This document shows, piece by piece, positions 1-11,480 of a stretch of 64,000 nucleotides of DNA. This DNA is from Isoetes taiwanensis (Eukaryota; Streptophyta; Lycopodiopsida; Isoetales; Isoetaceae), in the NCBI GenBank assembly GCA_021234155.1, contig JAJEKV010000004.1, positions 3,183,487 through 3,247,486 of the forward strand, in the 5' to 3' direction. Under the pieces are notes generated by a model, which saw nothing but the letters and a program-made list of their open reading frames with translations, searched no databases and was not told the origin of the DNA. The position numbers were made by a program, and so were the translations under genes. Each line of letters begins with the position of its first letter. The stretch's first letter is position 1.

Positions 1-3000
1 CCGACGTGGCATCAAAGACCTTGGAAGGAGAAGGCGTAATTAGAGGTGAGAACGTGGAGGACTCCCTAATGGAAAAGAGCATGTATATGGAGAAGGAGCC
101 ATGCGGGTGAAGTGGAGTTCTTTGAGCCATGTCCACGAATTCCACGAACAAGATCACGATCCAAAACCGCGACACCCGGTGGTCCCTCGGGAAGCAGAGA
201 GAAGGTGTAGGCAGGAGGTTACTCAACCACGTTGGAATAGTCTTCTAGCGTCGAAGGCCCATGAGTTGATTGTAACCTTCTAGGAGTGTTGCACACATAA
301 ATTTGGGCAAACTCTAGGTCTGGGGATACGCCAAATTTCCTCCTTATACGTTCGGTGCCCGACCTGCCCGCGAGGTATAAGTGATAGTAAGTTAGGGCAT
401 GTATTCTGTTCAAAGCTGAAGGCCCGATCATGATCCCTTAAAATCACGGGTTGGTTGGCGATGATAACAACCAAGCGGCGTGAGTTGCCTCGAAAAACCA
501 CGATGGGCCTCATCTTAAAACTTATAAATTGGAGATCAGCCCGGATAGAAGTCGCCAGAAAAACATAGGCCATGGGCTGAACAACTTCCGGGCGTTGACT
601 AAATCAGGATCTTCACGGTGAGTTGATTCAAAGACTAGGAGGGCACAAAATAAACCCATATCTTCCACGAAGATCCGGCGGTCGTAGAAAATCCGCCTTC
701 GCGTGTTTTGATGATGAACACGGCGTTTCGCGGCGTACCACTTCAGAAGGAAAAGGTGGCGTCGGGCAACCACATAGTCGGAATAACTAGAAGGAGTAGA
801 AATCCACGAATTTTTGTAGCAATATCAATATATCCCTCATTGTTTATTTTGGGCTTCTTGGTAGGACAGCGGCTTCTTTGGAAGGCGATGTTGAAGTCCG
901 CGGATCTGTTCTCCTTCTCTAGGAGAGCGAGGGCCGATCCGCGGACCGTTTATGAGAGAGGGGCCATGTGAAGAGGACTGCCGGGAGTATGGAGTGAAGC
1001 ATGGCAATCTACGCATCATCAATGATCTTACGTTTCTTAGCCTCGTAAAGCGGATCTTGGAGGCGTGGTGGCCCGAGGGAGGTGGCGTGGAAAGCCCGAG
1101 CTTCTAAAGGTGATCCAGGGCATCCGTGCCAAGGAGGTCATGAGCACGAGTGTTTATAATTGTGGCTTCGGTATCACGGGGGTGTCAAGTTTAGCAATAT
1201 CTTTCTCCCTTGTCACCCGGGGAGGGTAATCTTGATCTTGACCTGCTCCGGCCAATTCTGAATGGTGGTTTTGGAGTTGAGCTTTGTTGATCAATGGCGG
1301 CTATTACGATCGTGTGCATCTTTGGAGATCTTCAGGGCCTTTGAAAGAGCCTCATGCTTTGCTTGAAGTTTGTCCTCAAAGGTTTGCACTGCGTGTTTTG
1401 CGGCCCAGAAGGTCTCTGTAAGCTAGCGTCCAGAAGACCTCGAGAGCAGAACACCATGCATGAGAACTTCACGGGATTCTTGGAACTTGAGGGGGCGGCT
1501 TGAACATCCTGGCTGGTATTGTCAATCTGAAAAGGCGAGGATGGGGGAGGTCTGGGGGGCAAGCTGTTTTATTTTTTGTAACGTCGAGAACATGATGAGT
1601 ATAGTGGAGGGCATGGATTCCGTGGAGAAGAGGAGATTGTGACATCGTGGCATTGCGTTGTCGGGACCCGGGGAGAAGAAGGGCATGAAGTTCGCGGCTG
1701 TTGGTTTCGGGGAAGTGAATGAAAAAGCTAGCGAGTGGAGGCATGAAGCGAGCGAAGGTGACTCGGGAGAGGAAGGTAATATGTGGATGATGAAGCGAAG
1801 ATGGCGCCCACGAATCAAAGCGGAGGAAGGGCGGCTTTCGAATCGATCTACTTCTTGAAGAAAAGTGAACGGCGGTTAGGGCCAATCAAGATGGTGAAGT
1901 GGAAAGTGGCGATGTGATGACAATATTATGCAAAGCGGTCTATTGATATGGGTGTTTTGATGGAGTACCCAAACAATTTCGCCCGCGAAACTTGACAAAA
2001 GTGTCATGGGGCTTGGCAATGTTGGTGAAGGCGATGCATGTTAGCTTGATAAAGGACAGTATGGCCCAGGTGACATCAATGTCTGTAAAGCGGCCCAAGA
2101 TAAAGAAGGTTTCTTTAGAGGAATGTGGAATACCTCGAGAGAAATCAAAGGCCGTAAGCAAATAGTGGTGCCATCGACCATAAGTACTTGGCGTATCCTT
2201 CGGTTTGTTGACAATATGAGCAACAAAAGCTGCTTCAATTGCTCGAGGATTTGGTCTGAGGGAGGTCGAGTTGTGAAATAAGTAAAAGCTCTGGCGTTCC
2301 GCTACTTCCGCGACCGCCAAAGGTGGGTGTCGAGAGGTCCGCGAACTCAAAAGAGCGGATCCTTGGGCGAAGCACGGTGAAAATTTGGGTCACGATGTAC
2401 ATGGCAAGATCGTCGGAGAGGAATAGGAAAATTTGTCGTGAGAAGCCCGGGCCGGAAGCGGAAGAGCAGCGAAGATGGACGAAAAGTTGTTTAGGGCACA
2501 AGTGTTTACGTGAAGGGCATGAGCGGCAGATTGATGATGCAGTGGCGAGATGCGAGGGAGACGATTGAGAGGCAAAATTTGGCTAAGTCCCCAAAGCTGT
2601 TAAGGGGAGAAGGAATGGCGGGTGGAGATGAGGCGTAAGGGAACGATCCGGATGTGGCCATTGGCGAAGGTACACGCGTATTAATGTCGCGGCGAAGCGT
2701 GAAAAGAAGGAATGTCATTTAATCACGGGCAACTCAAAGTGGGATATCATTAAAATGAAGATGTCGAAGGTACCATGGCTAGATATCGCGGCCGGGAGAA
2801 AAAGATTCAATATAGAAGCGACCTTGCATTGCAACCCGTCGGCAAGTGAAGTGCGATTGGTCCGTCGGCGAGGAATCCGTCGGTTGGGCTATAAGGCGGC
2901 GGTGGAGCAATAGACACCCTTGGCGACCGGGGAGCATGAGGTATGGCGGCTAGATTGAGCGAAGATTGCACCATGCCTACCAAGCTGTCGGGGAATGGAT

Positions 3001-3411
3001 AACTTACAAAATGAATTATGCGGACTGTGGAAATGCCACAACCGTGGCATCGCGATGGGCCGAGTGGTGCAAAGGGATGGCTACGAACATCCAGGCCGAC
3101 CAGCGGCATGGAGGTGGTGGTTCATGTCTGCTTATTTGGGATCGGGCGAGAACTACTACCACATCCTCATCACCACCTCTGCTCCCAACCCGGAGTAGAG
3201 GGGTTTTTAATCTTAGGATTTTGTAAATAGGAGCCTTTGCCATAGAGCTCGCTCATAGCGGAGTAAGTGGGCAATGCTCACATTTTGTAATTGCCTCTAG
3301 TAATATAAATATACCGCTTTTAGTCACTATATCGTAGTTTAGAATTTTGTGGTGCGACTTTTGTAGGATATGCATATAATCGTATGAAATTGCTTAAAGG
3401 CGAGAAAGCCA
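1..3411 (-). other. degenerate region downstream of gypsy pol
   Basis: No intact gene is visible. The plus strand is unusually purine-rich, so short frames exist on both strands, but most look like chance. The region follows the integrase end of the minus-strand gypsy element. It may be the element's untranslated or extra 3' part, with the 3' LTR beyond position 1, or unrelated DNA. I could not find a second copy of the right-hand LTR here. Frames at 1940-2501 (listed separately) look the most protein-like. Confidence 0.4.
1940..2501 (-). pseudogene. degenerate minus-strand coding remnant, unknown function
   Basis: Two overlapping minus-strand frames (2501 to 2235, then 2350 to 1940) have a protein-like composition and appear to continue one another after a frameshift. 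The first contains FLSDDLAMYIVTQIF; the second contains EAAFVAHIVNKPKD and DVTWAILSFIKL. I do not recognise the family. The position after the gypsy integrase on the same strand could mean an extra open reading frame of the element, but a host or other transposon origin is equally possible. No catalytic motif is evident. Confidence 0.25.
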
Positions 3412-4325
3412 TTAACCCGAGTAGGTAATGGAGTGCCATCTAACTTTCGGCGGGTTGAAAACACCGGGTTGCACAACTTGAATAATTTGATAAGGACCAA
3501 GCCATCCGAACTTTAACTTGCGGGAAAATTTTTGTAACGAGAATCATAAAGAAGAACCAAATCACCTTCTTGGAATGTTTTTTTGTCTTAAGTCGTTTGT
3601 CATGCAACGATTTACGCAGCTGTTGTCCATGAAGAACACGAATGTAAGCGTCTAGCCTAAGTTCATCAAAGCGTTCCAATTGATAAACCCGTTCCTTGAG
3701 TCAGCGGTGGATTATGTGTTGTAGCAAGTTGGAAGCGAAGTGGAAGAATATATTCAAAAGGCATGAGAGCTTCTTGTCCATAAACCAATTTGAAAGGAGT
3801 GTGGCGATAGCTATTTTTTGAAGCGGGTATTGTAAGCCCAAAGAAACGATAGGCAACTTATCTTGCCAATGCACGTGCGAGAAGCGTCACAAATTTTTCT
3901 TGAAACGATGATGAGCTTTGTTGGTGCTTTCGGCCAAGCCATTTCCTTGAGGATAGTAAGGTGTACTCTTAGGTGTTGGATGTGAAGATAGTCCGTCGGC
4001 TCCTTGATGGTATGATTGACAAAATGCACGCCCACGATCACTAACAAGTTCGGTGGGACAACCAAAGCAGCGTGATGATATGCGTGTAAGAACCTTAGCT
4101 GTCTTGGTAGCGGTGTTGTGCGGAAGTGCACAAGCTTCCGCCCATTTTGTAAAGCGTAATCCGTGATGACCGAATATAAGCGGACACGCGGGTGTGTGTG
4201 GCCGGTGGGTCCATGGGCCCCACAAAGTCCATTCCCCATTTCTTTGAAGGGAAGTGGCGTGGCGGCCAGGCATCAATAGAAGCGTCCGCGGGCGTGGGTT
4301 TTCCCTGCGGCGAGCGGGACATCAC
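3412..4325 (-). pseudogene. gypsy integrase core and C-terminal domain (frameshifted)
   Basis: The integrase catalytic core is readable on the minus strand across shifting frames. WGMDFVGPM supplies the first Asp, LVSDRGRAF the second, and YYPQGNGLAEST the catalytic Glu, giving the DDE triad. The C-terminal domain near 3600-3412 carries GDLVLLYDSRY, then LGPYQII and a final VRWHSITYSG before a stop at about 3412. The core is split between at least two frames (4325-4095 and 4276-3887), so it cannot give a functional enzyme. Integrase would insert the cDNA copy into chromosomal DNA. Confidence 0.8.
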
Positions 4326-6106
4326 ACATCGGCGTAAGCGTGGGCATCTTTAAAAAGCGTGGGCTAGAAATATCACGCGAAAAGAATTTTTTCGCGTGCG
4401 TGGCGTCACCACTAAAATGACCACCACCAAGCCCGTCGTGGGCTTGTCGAATAATATCGGGCACTTCATGAGGAAGGACACAACGACGGAGGACCATGTC
4501 TTTACCGCGTTTGTATAGATGGCCTGCAACCATAGTGTAGTCACGGACCTCGCGGAGAAACTGACGGCGGTGTGAACGAAGCTTTTCGGGAGAGAGCGTC
4601 GAATCTTCTGGAGGAAGAGCACCAGTGAGAAGATATTGCTGAAAGTTTTGAAACCAATGGGGCGTGGCCGTGACCAGGAACAATTGAGCGTCTGGAAAGG
4701 CGTCAGAAACACCCGTGGAGGGATCATCCGTGTGGATGCGTGAAAGATAATCAGGCACCAAATGAGACTTGCCTGCTTTATGAACAATTTCAAAAGGAGC
4801 AAATTCTTGCAGAAGAAGGACCCAACGAGCTATTCTACCCGTGGGCGTGGCTTTGTTGATCAAATAAAGAAGAGCTTGATGATCAACAAAGAACTTGATC
4901 TGACTTCCCAACAAATAATGACGGAAACGTTGGACACAGAAGACTAAGCCCAAAGCTTCTCGTTCTGTGGCAGAGTAATTGCGCTCAGCAGGATTGAGTT
5001 TCCCCCTGGCATAACGGATTGGCTTGTCCGTATGTTCATCATAGGCCTGAGAAAGAACAGCACCAATGGCAAATGCAGAGACATCAACATGAACGTGAAA
5101 GGGCTTGTCCCATTGAGAAGCAACAAGGACCGGGGCCTGGGTAAGTAACAGTTTCAACTTCTGAAAAGCAGCTTCCGCTTGGGAATTCCAAGCCCAAGTT
5201 GATTCATCACCCATGAGTTTATGAATGGGATCAGCGATAGCTGCAAGTCCAGGAATGAAGGTGGAATAGTAATTAACCTTACTCAGGAAAGAGCGTGTCT
5301 CCTTGATATTAGATGGTGCTTGAACCTTCAGTACACAACTGATTTTAGCGGGATCCGTGGTGATGCCTTCTTTACTGACCACATGACCCAACAAAACGCC
5401 TGAGGTGACGCAAAAAGTACACTTCTCAGGATTGAGACTTATGCCAGATTCATCACATTTTTGAAAAACAAGTTCCAATTTTTCCAAGTGATCATCCATG
5501 GAGCTGTAGGCTGAAAAATCATCTTGAAAGATCTGAAGAAAAGGTTTATCCTTCATAAAGTCTTGAAAGACGGAAAGCATGATGCGCTGAAAGGTTGAAG
5601 GAGAGTTTGATAGACCAAAGGGACCACCTTGTGTAGGCAAAAAGTGCCCCATGGGGTGGTGAAGGTAGTTTTGAGTTGATCTTCTTGCTTGATAGAAATT
5701 TGATTGTACCCAGAGAATCCGCCCATGAAAGAGTACATCTCATGACCAGCAACTTCTTCAAGAACCCGGGTCCGTGAAGGAAGCGAGAAAATGATCACGC
5801 CCGTAGCTTGATTGAGTTTTTTTCGTAGTCCACGCAAACGCGGATCTTACCATTGTGTTTAAGAGCAATGACGATGGGGCTCACCCACTCAGAGTGTTTG
5901 ACCTCATAAATTAGACCAGCAGCTAAGAGTTTGTCAATTTCGGCCTTGACGCGGTCACGGTAATTTGGGTTGAGCCTCATGCTGTCGTTGCTCGATTGGG
6001 CGTGCATCAGTTTGGTAGGAATGGTGAGTTCCCCAACTCTTTTTGATACCTCAAGGTCTTTTGTAGCTCCAAGCAAAATATGTTTGAACTTCTTGAACAA
6101 ATACAC
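4273..6106 (-). pseudogene. gypsy reverse transcriptase, RNase H and integrase zinc domain
   Basis: The N-terminal RT portion (6106-5795) includes AGLIYEVKHSEWVSP and KIRVCVDYE. It shifts frame (5837-5553; FMGGFSGYNQI) and continues in a 459-codon open frame (5652-4273). That frame holds GPFGLSNSPSTFQRIM, the FQDD active site, LLGHVVSKEGI, the RNase H region (DVSAFAIGAVLSQ, ATEREALG, FFVDHQALLYL) and the start of the integrase zinc finger (AHDGLGGGHFSGDATHAKK). At least two frameshifts separate the parts. The 459-codon stretch being open suggests fairly recent decay compared with the gag side. Confidence 0.85.
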
Positions 6107-6571
6107 ACAAGCGTGCTTTATAGGTGGAAGGAAGATTTGTAGCTAAGCGGACAGGTTGATTGTTACCAATGTCCACAATTTCCACCTCTGGAGTTTGAAT
6201 ATGAGGAACAAGCTCTGTGTCTTGAACCTGATGAGCAGGAGGTTGAAGCATGACAGGAGGAGCATCATTTTGAGTAGTGAAGAAAAAGGGATGCTGAGTG
6301 TCATCAAGCAAGGGTTGCTTCATGACAAAGATGAACATCAACGAGCCTCAAGAAGGGGCTGTCAGGAAAAATGATCAAGACGTTGAATGCGATTGCGAGA
6401 AGCCGTGCACGTCCAAGAGAGCAGCCACACGGCAGTCCCGATCCAAATATCATCTCCCCCAAGGATCAGCATACTCCGGGTAGGAGGAAAGACCCGTAGG
6501 TGGAGCTTGAACATGATAAATATTTTGTACTTCTTGATAGTCGATTAATGCGAGATTGAAGGTTCGCATTC

Positions 6572-7602
6572 TCAACAGAGATCAATTTGCCGTTTCGCAT
6601 CTATTGTGGCATTGAGATGTCCATCCGTTATAACAAGTTGGTCCGTGGCCCAGTAATGAATACTCTTAGCCTGGCGGAGAAAAGGTCGTCCAACCAGCAT
6701 TTCATAATCACCAGGATCTTCTTCAGCTTTTGAGATCACCAATGCTAATATGGAGAAGAGGAGTGACACCTTGAGGGCGTGTGATATGGCCATTTGCCAA
6801 CTTGATGTCATAAGGGGCACGGTATAATTGTTTGATGCCCAATTGCTTCCTGAGTTTATCAGTAATAAGATTGACGGCACTACCTCCATCAATTTGGACA
6901 TGATTGATGTGCTGATTGCCCACTGTGGCGTGCACCATGGGTGTGGAGGTTGCAACAGCTCCAACCAGAACCGTGGGAAGAGGTAACTGATCTTTGAGAG
7001 CCGGACAGAGTTTCAAAATGGTGGCCAGGCTCAAAGGAATCTTGATCCTGGCGAGTTCTTCCTGAAGTTCCAAAGGAACATGGGAAAAGGGGTCCGCAGG
7101 GTCCAGTGGAGCTGGAGACTGTGGTAAAGAAGCAGAGACTTCTTTGAGAAGCTCTACCTCAGTAGCAATATTTGGATACGGTTGAGAGCGTGGGCCGGTA
7201 GATGATGACGGCGCTGCCTGACGCTGCTGAGCTCTAGTCCGCAGCCTGCATGAGTTTCAGAATACTTTGTCTCACTTTAGGCATGACATGAGGCATGAGT
7301 TTGTCAAGATCAGGTGCGAAGTGAACTTTTTTATCATCTTCATGAGGGACTGTGTCCACAGCAAAAGCAGGTTGCGTGTCATGAGGAATGATGGTCAAAG
7401 GGCGTGAAGCCCGTGTGTGACATGTGACGAGACCAACCCAATTGGACTGCTGGACGGGAGGGTTCAGTGCCTGATAAATCTCCTCTTGGGCTTGTTGATC
7501 CATAGGATTGGAGGTAGATGCGGCCTGCTGAGGGCGCTGTTGTTGAGGTGGCCGAGGGGGCTTTCTCAAAACAGGACGAGGGCCCTGTTTACCATTGGCC
7601 AC
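6572..7602 (-). pseudogene. gypsy aspartic protease region
   Basis: The retropepsin active site is clear in the 7073-6723 frame: VQIDGGSAVNLI, a form of D-[GS]-[GS] in which IDGGS replaces the more usual DTGA/DSGA. The downstream motif lies in another frame (6964-6572, containing DYEMLVGRPFLRQ, equivalent to the conserved ILGRPWL of this enzyme group). The upstream part (7602-7234) is a Pro/Gln-rich linker from the gag end. Protease would mature the Gag-Pol polyprotein. It is frameshifted between the active site and the C-terminal half. Confidence 0.75.
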
Positions 7603-9205
7603 CCAGAGTTGATAAGCCGTGAGACGGACTGAAGCTGGTTGATTGGAACCTGGAAGCTGGACTTGAACTTGAGGAAGTTGAGGACACGCCGTGGTGGTGT
7701 GACCCCATTCATGACAATGATAACATTGAGCCTTTGAAGGATCAAAGGGAGGACGGTTGCCTTGTCCCCGTGGCTGGGGAGATTATTGCGTTTGTTGATA
7801 CTGCTGAGGTTGTTGAGGTTGATATGGCTGAGGCAGATATGACTGTTGTTGTTGAGGCGTGGTCTGGACTTGAAAGACCATCTTTTGCCTGAAAGGGGTA
7901 GGATGAGAACGAGTGCATTCTTCGGTGGCATGATTGCACATATTGCACCTTTTACAGTGAGGAGGTCCATTTGAGGAGTTGCATTCATTGGCCAAGTGGC
8001 CTTGATGTTTGCAAATATGACACCAGATCTGTGAGCATTGAGGATTCGTTTGCTGAGGCTGGACAGCATTCTGTGGAACCATGACGGGGGGCATGAAAGG
8101 AAGTTCCGTGAGAGCAACACCTCGAGAAGAAACATTGACCGAGTGATTGACCAACTCAATGGCCTGCTCCAGAGACTTTGGGCGGTATTCTCGTCATGAG
8201 GCCGAATGGCGGAGGAAGGCCTGCGGTAAACCGGACGAATCCGGCTCTGCGTGGGGTACTCCCCCGTTTATGACGAAATGTGAAGACGATCCGCAAAGTC
8301 CCGAGCTGACTCAGTGGGCTCTTGCTGAAGGTCATTTAGTTGCTTGAGGAGTAACTGATCATCGTCCGTGGTGCCATAATGAGACAGAAAGGCAGTTTTC
8401 ATTTCATGCCAACTTTGTTTCCAAAGACTTTGTTGGCCATTAACCACTGCGTGGGGCGCCTCTGGCGTGGTCGAAAAGATATGAAATTTGAGTTGTGGTC
8501 GCGCGCATGACCATTCAGAATGGCCAAGGCTTCAAATTCTTCCATGTGGGCTTGAGCACTCATCGATCCAGGTTTGCCTTTAGTGTTGCCAAAAGTGGGA
8601 TAAGTCAGTTTCAAATTATGAGTGGGAGATGAAGGCGGGACTTGAGCATAGACAGGTGGATTGGATGGAGGATATGTAGAAGCATAGAGAGGTGGAACCG
8701 CCTGGGACTGAGAGCAAGGAGGTGGGACGGAAAAACCTGGTGGTCCATAAAAAGTAGCATCAGTTGGGGAAGGGCCTTGAGAGCCGCCCTCATTAGGCTT
8801 GAGATCGCTGGTTTGATAAACAGAAGAGCGTCTTTGAAAAGATGGAGAAGACTGAAATTGTGAACGGGGAGGGCCAAAGGACACTTGATGGTAGCCCATC
8901 CCAAAGGAGGGGAAGAAGGTTGTGATGGCCGGGGGTGTGGCCTCAAGGGATATGGATATAGGTGCTCTCAGGAGTCTGGAAATAGTGAGGCGTGGGCTTA
9001 ACAGGTGTATGTTGTGGAGATTGAGGTTGTGAACAATGGCAACACACAGGGGGAGACCCTGGTCGAGAATGAGCACGAGGGGTAGGAGGTGCCGACTGAG
9101 CTCTGGAGCGGACACGACCTCCCTCAATGTCATAAGCAGTATCATACATATCCCGAACAGTTCAAGGCGTCTTTGATGGCGCCCAAATGAGCCGCCATTT
9201 GGCAA
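7566..9205 (-). pseudogene. gypsy gag with zinc knuckles (frameshifted)
   Basis: The capsid side (9205-8399) has a Pro/Gln/Ser-rich N-terminus and a conserved-looking LTYPTFGNTKGKPGSM segment. The nucleocapsid side (8154-7783 frame) contains CHICKHQGHLANEC, a classic C-x2-C-x4-H-x4-C knuckle, followed by a second, irregular Cys/His cluster (CKRCNMCNHATEEC). A Gln-rich stretch follows. The frame changes between 8400 and 8150. Gag would package the element's RNA. The start at 9205 follows a leader of roughly 150-200 nt after the presumed end of the LTR. Confidence 0.7.
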
Positions 9206-9359
9206 AGAAGTTCTTCAAGAGTGAAACCCTCGAAATGACATGATGGAAAGAAAAGAAAGATCAGACCCGGCAGGCATGGTGTTTGGGGTCAGGTTGGAAC
9301 TCTCGTAAAGACAGCCCTCTGTGAGGACCCTTGGATCTAACAGGAGAATCCGGGAGCTA

Positions 9360-9857
9360 TGTCACGCGGGATTTGCAAAAAGAACAAGAAAAAGAGAACA
9401 GAAAGCAAAGAGAACAATGAGATCACGATAATGAGAATAACTTCCTTGATGTCAATGAAGACACATGAGCTCTCACAATCGAGAGAAAATTGAAATGAGA
9501 CAAGACTCAAAAACTCATCTAAAAACTAGAGCGCTAGCTCTACTCATATATATAGTACAATGGCCTTTGGCCCAATATAGACACTCTGACTGATTTCGGT
9601 GCCGACTCCTGGAAGGAGGCCTGATTTGCAGGAATGCTGGCGGTGCCTCTTGAAGTGCCTGAAATCACGCTGACGCTGATGCGGGCGGTGACGGGCCGTC
9701 ACTTGTCTGAGCGCCTCCTCTTGACACCAAGCGTGGTCTTTGACTGTGTGGTCTGCTTGGTCTTCTGTTGGGCCTTTGACGACTGACCTGTGCCTGACTG
9801 TGGATCCTTGGCCTTGACTTGGTCCGTCGTATGCATGAATAGTCCTGTACCAACACA
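9360..9857 (-). promoter_or_regulatory. putative 5' LTR and promoter of the gypsy element
   Basis: On the minus strand the sequence starts TGTGTTGGTACAGG at 9857, has a TATA box (ACTATATATATGAG, within 9541-9560) and then a T-rich leader typical of R-U5. A CA end near 9360 is plausible, but I could not identify a convincing primer-binding site, so the inner boundary is uncertain. No second copy was found in the window to confirm the LTR by duplication. Confidence 0.5.
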
Positions 9858-9866
9858 TACAGGACT
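9841..9866. repeat. perfect 9-bp inverted repeat at the LTR edge
   Basis: AGTCCTGTA and TACAGGACT flank an 8-nt spacer, exactly over the presumed outer edge of the gypsy LTR. Confidence 0.7.
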
Positions 9867-10095
9867 AACAATCCTTGCTTAACTCGAGCATTGCTTTCTT
9901 TTCTAAGTGCCTTCCATCGAGAAGGACAACGACAAACAACAATTACATTGGGTGGACAGTTTAGTTCCTTTGGCATGGATAACGAGACGGATATCCAATA
10001 ACGAGCTCTTCTAGGGATATTGGAATTTGAAAAACATCTATAAATCTGTAATTAGATATGAAAGTGGATTTGAAAGAGTATAATATCTCCAAAGC
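9867..10095. other. no feature seen
   Basis: Short A+T-rich stretch between the gypsy LTR and a LINE fragment. Nothing recognisable. Confidence 0.5.
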
Positions 10096-10300
10096 ATTGC
10101 ACGTTAATGTGGCAGATTGTGCATAGATCTTTTGGGACGAACACGATGGTGAAATTCAGGCATGATGTAAGTTCGGACTGCCCAATTTGTGGGAGAGGTG
10201 AAAAACTTTAGAACATTGTTTTAAACACTATCCAATTGATCTGGGACCATTCCTATTAGCCTTTATTCACCATTCCTTGTGTAGAGGTAGAATGTCGTCA
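10096..10300 (+). mobile_element. LINE C-terminal zf-RVT fragment
   Basis: The plus strand reads FRHDVSSDCPICGRGEK, then after a one-base shift LEHCFKHYP. This is the CPxCG...E..EH.F..C pattern of the zinc-binding domain (zf-RVT) at the C-terminus of plant L1-type ORF2. It is short, frameshifted and has no poly(A) nearby. The flanking sequence on either side does not extend the match. Confidence 0.55.
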
Positions 10301-10745
10301 TGAATAAGCAAATTATAACATCTAGGAACGAAGCAACCCTCCCTGAGAAATTGATTCATCAACCAGAAATGTCCCTAACGAGGCCATGCCACTTGCGGAA
10401 TAGACCCCATATTCTTTTTGTCATGCTGCTACAATGAAAACTTACCTCTGGATAACTAGTATATTAATGACCAATAAAATACCTAAAAAGGTAGCCAACA
10501 CTGAGTACTGCAGAACTTTGTAATGTCTCAATAAGTATTAAGATTAATAAATAATGGTATTCTTTTTAGTCTCTAGTAGATTTCTTTTTCACTTAACATT
10601 GGATCTTAACATGTCTTGAACTTTTATTGATTTTGATGAAAACGAAAAAAAAAGACTAGTTTCTAGAGTATGTACTATAGGTACCTTGGCAAGTTCCGAA
10701 ATTGGACACTCCTACATGCTTTTACTCCCGTGGACATAAAAATTC

Positions 10746-10814
10746 ATCTATCCATCTATCCATCCATCCATCCATCCATCCATCCATCCATCCATCCATC
10801 TATCTATCTATCTA
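10746..10814 (+). repeat. ATCC/ATCT tetranucleotide microsatellite
   Basis: A run of ATCC units changes to ATCT units at the right end. It is preceded by CCCGTGGACATAAAAA, which resembles the 3' end of the repeat family also found at 13.9, 54.2, 57.5 and 58.5 kb (see findings). Confidence 0.9.
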
Positions 10815-10829
10815 AACTCCGGCCATGAG

Positions 10830-11480
10830 ATTAAACATCCTGATTGGTATCAGCTTCCAATGGTCACAACCCATCCTTGTTGCAATCTTCTTTGAAGCCT
10901 TACATCAACCACAGACAGTAATGGTCCATCCACATGATAGGGAGCCACTATATAGACATTAAAACTGAGTCGCATGCTTCTGGATTAAAATGCAAAATGT
11001 AATTAATTGTCTGCCATGCTTTAAGAAAGCCTTTTCACTATATTGCTTAAACCCATAAGACAATGCCCAAAGTGATCCTGTTCTAATAGATAGCTTACCA
11101 CTAAGTACATAGAATAGTACTGATGGTGAAGTTATAAACCTGAAGAGTTAATATTGTCATTCAATATGTGCCACATAAACTTGTAAAGCAACAATTTATA
11201 ATGAAGTTGTATGTCTATCATTCTTAGTCCATCGTGAGATCTAGACCTCGTACACTTCTACCAAGCTATCTTGACATCTATATATATATCACATTTTCTC
11301 TCCATACAAAATTCCGGACCATATTGGATACTTCCTCTATCTTTTCATGAGGTGCCAAAATAATTGAAGCTGCATAAACGTGTTTGTTGTAGAGTACAGA
11401 TTTAGCCATAGTAATCCTTCCCGCCATTCCTGCAGACCTCATTGCACCTCTCTGCAAACCAAGCCAGCCTTCTAGACTGC
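10830..11480 (-). mobile_element. degenerate LINE ORF2 segment downstream of RT
   Basis: On the minus strand, near 11470-11300, one reads AGRITMAKSVLYNKHVYAA and later MVRNFVWRE. Near 11250 comes SHDGLRMIDIQLHYKLLLYK and KFMWHILND. These match the region between RT and zf-RVT in plant LINE ORF2 (LAGR...LVRNFVWGG...GGLGMIDI...KFVWHI). Stops and shifts are frequent. There is no RT catalytic motif and no tail, so this is an old internal fragment in the opposite orientation to the zf-RVT piece at 10.1 kb. Confidence 0.55.

Larger units (their letters stand above)
3412..9857 (-). mobile_element. Ty3/gypsy LTR retrotransposon, 5' LTR to integrase end
   Basis: Reading on the minus strand, the order is a 5' LTR with TATA box (about 9857 to 9360), gag with CCHC knuckles, aspartic protease, reverse transcriptase, RNase H and integrase. 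This is the Ty3/gypsy order (integrase last), not copia. Domains lie in several frames with frameshifts and stops, so it is a dead copy. The RT active site reads FQDD within IFQDDFSAYS, closer to the xxDDFSVY form I associate with non-chromovirus plant lineages (Athila/Tat-like) than to YIDDI. No chromodomain is seen after the integrase. No matching 3' LTR lies in the window. Confidence 0.85.

Noticed and set aside
1469-1885. 138-codon minus-strand frame
   Set aside because: It arises from purine-rich sequence open in several frames; low-complexity Ser/Pro/His content and no motif.
9179-9200. TGGCGCCCAAATGAGCC, like a tRNA-Lys primer site
   Set aside because: It lies on the plus strand, opposite to the gypsy element, and overlaps the start of gag.
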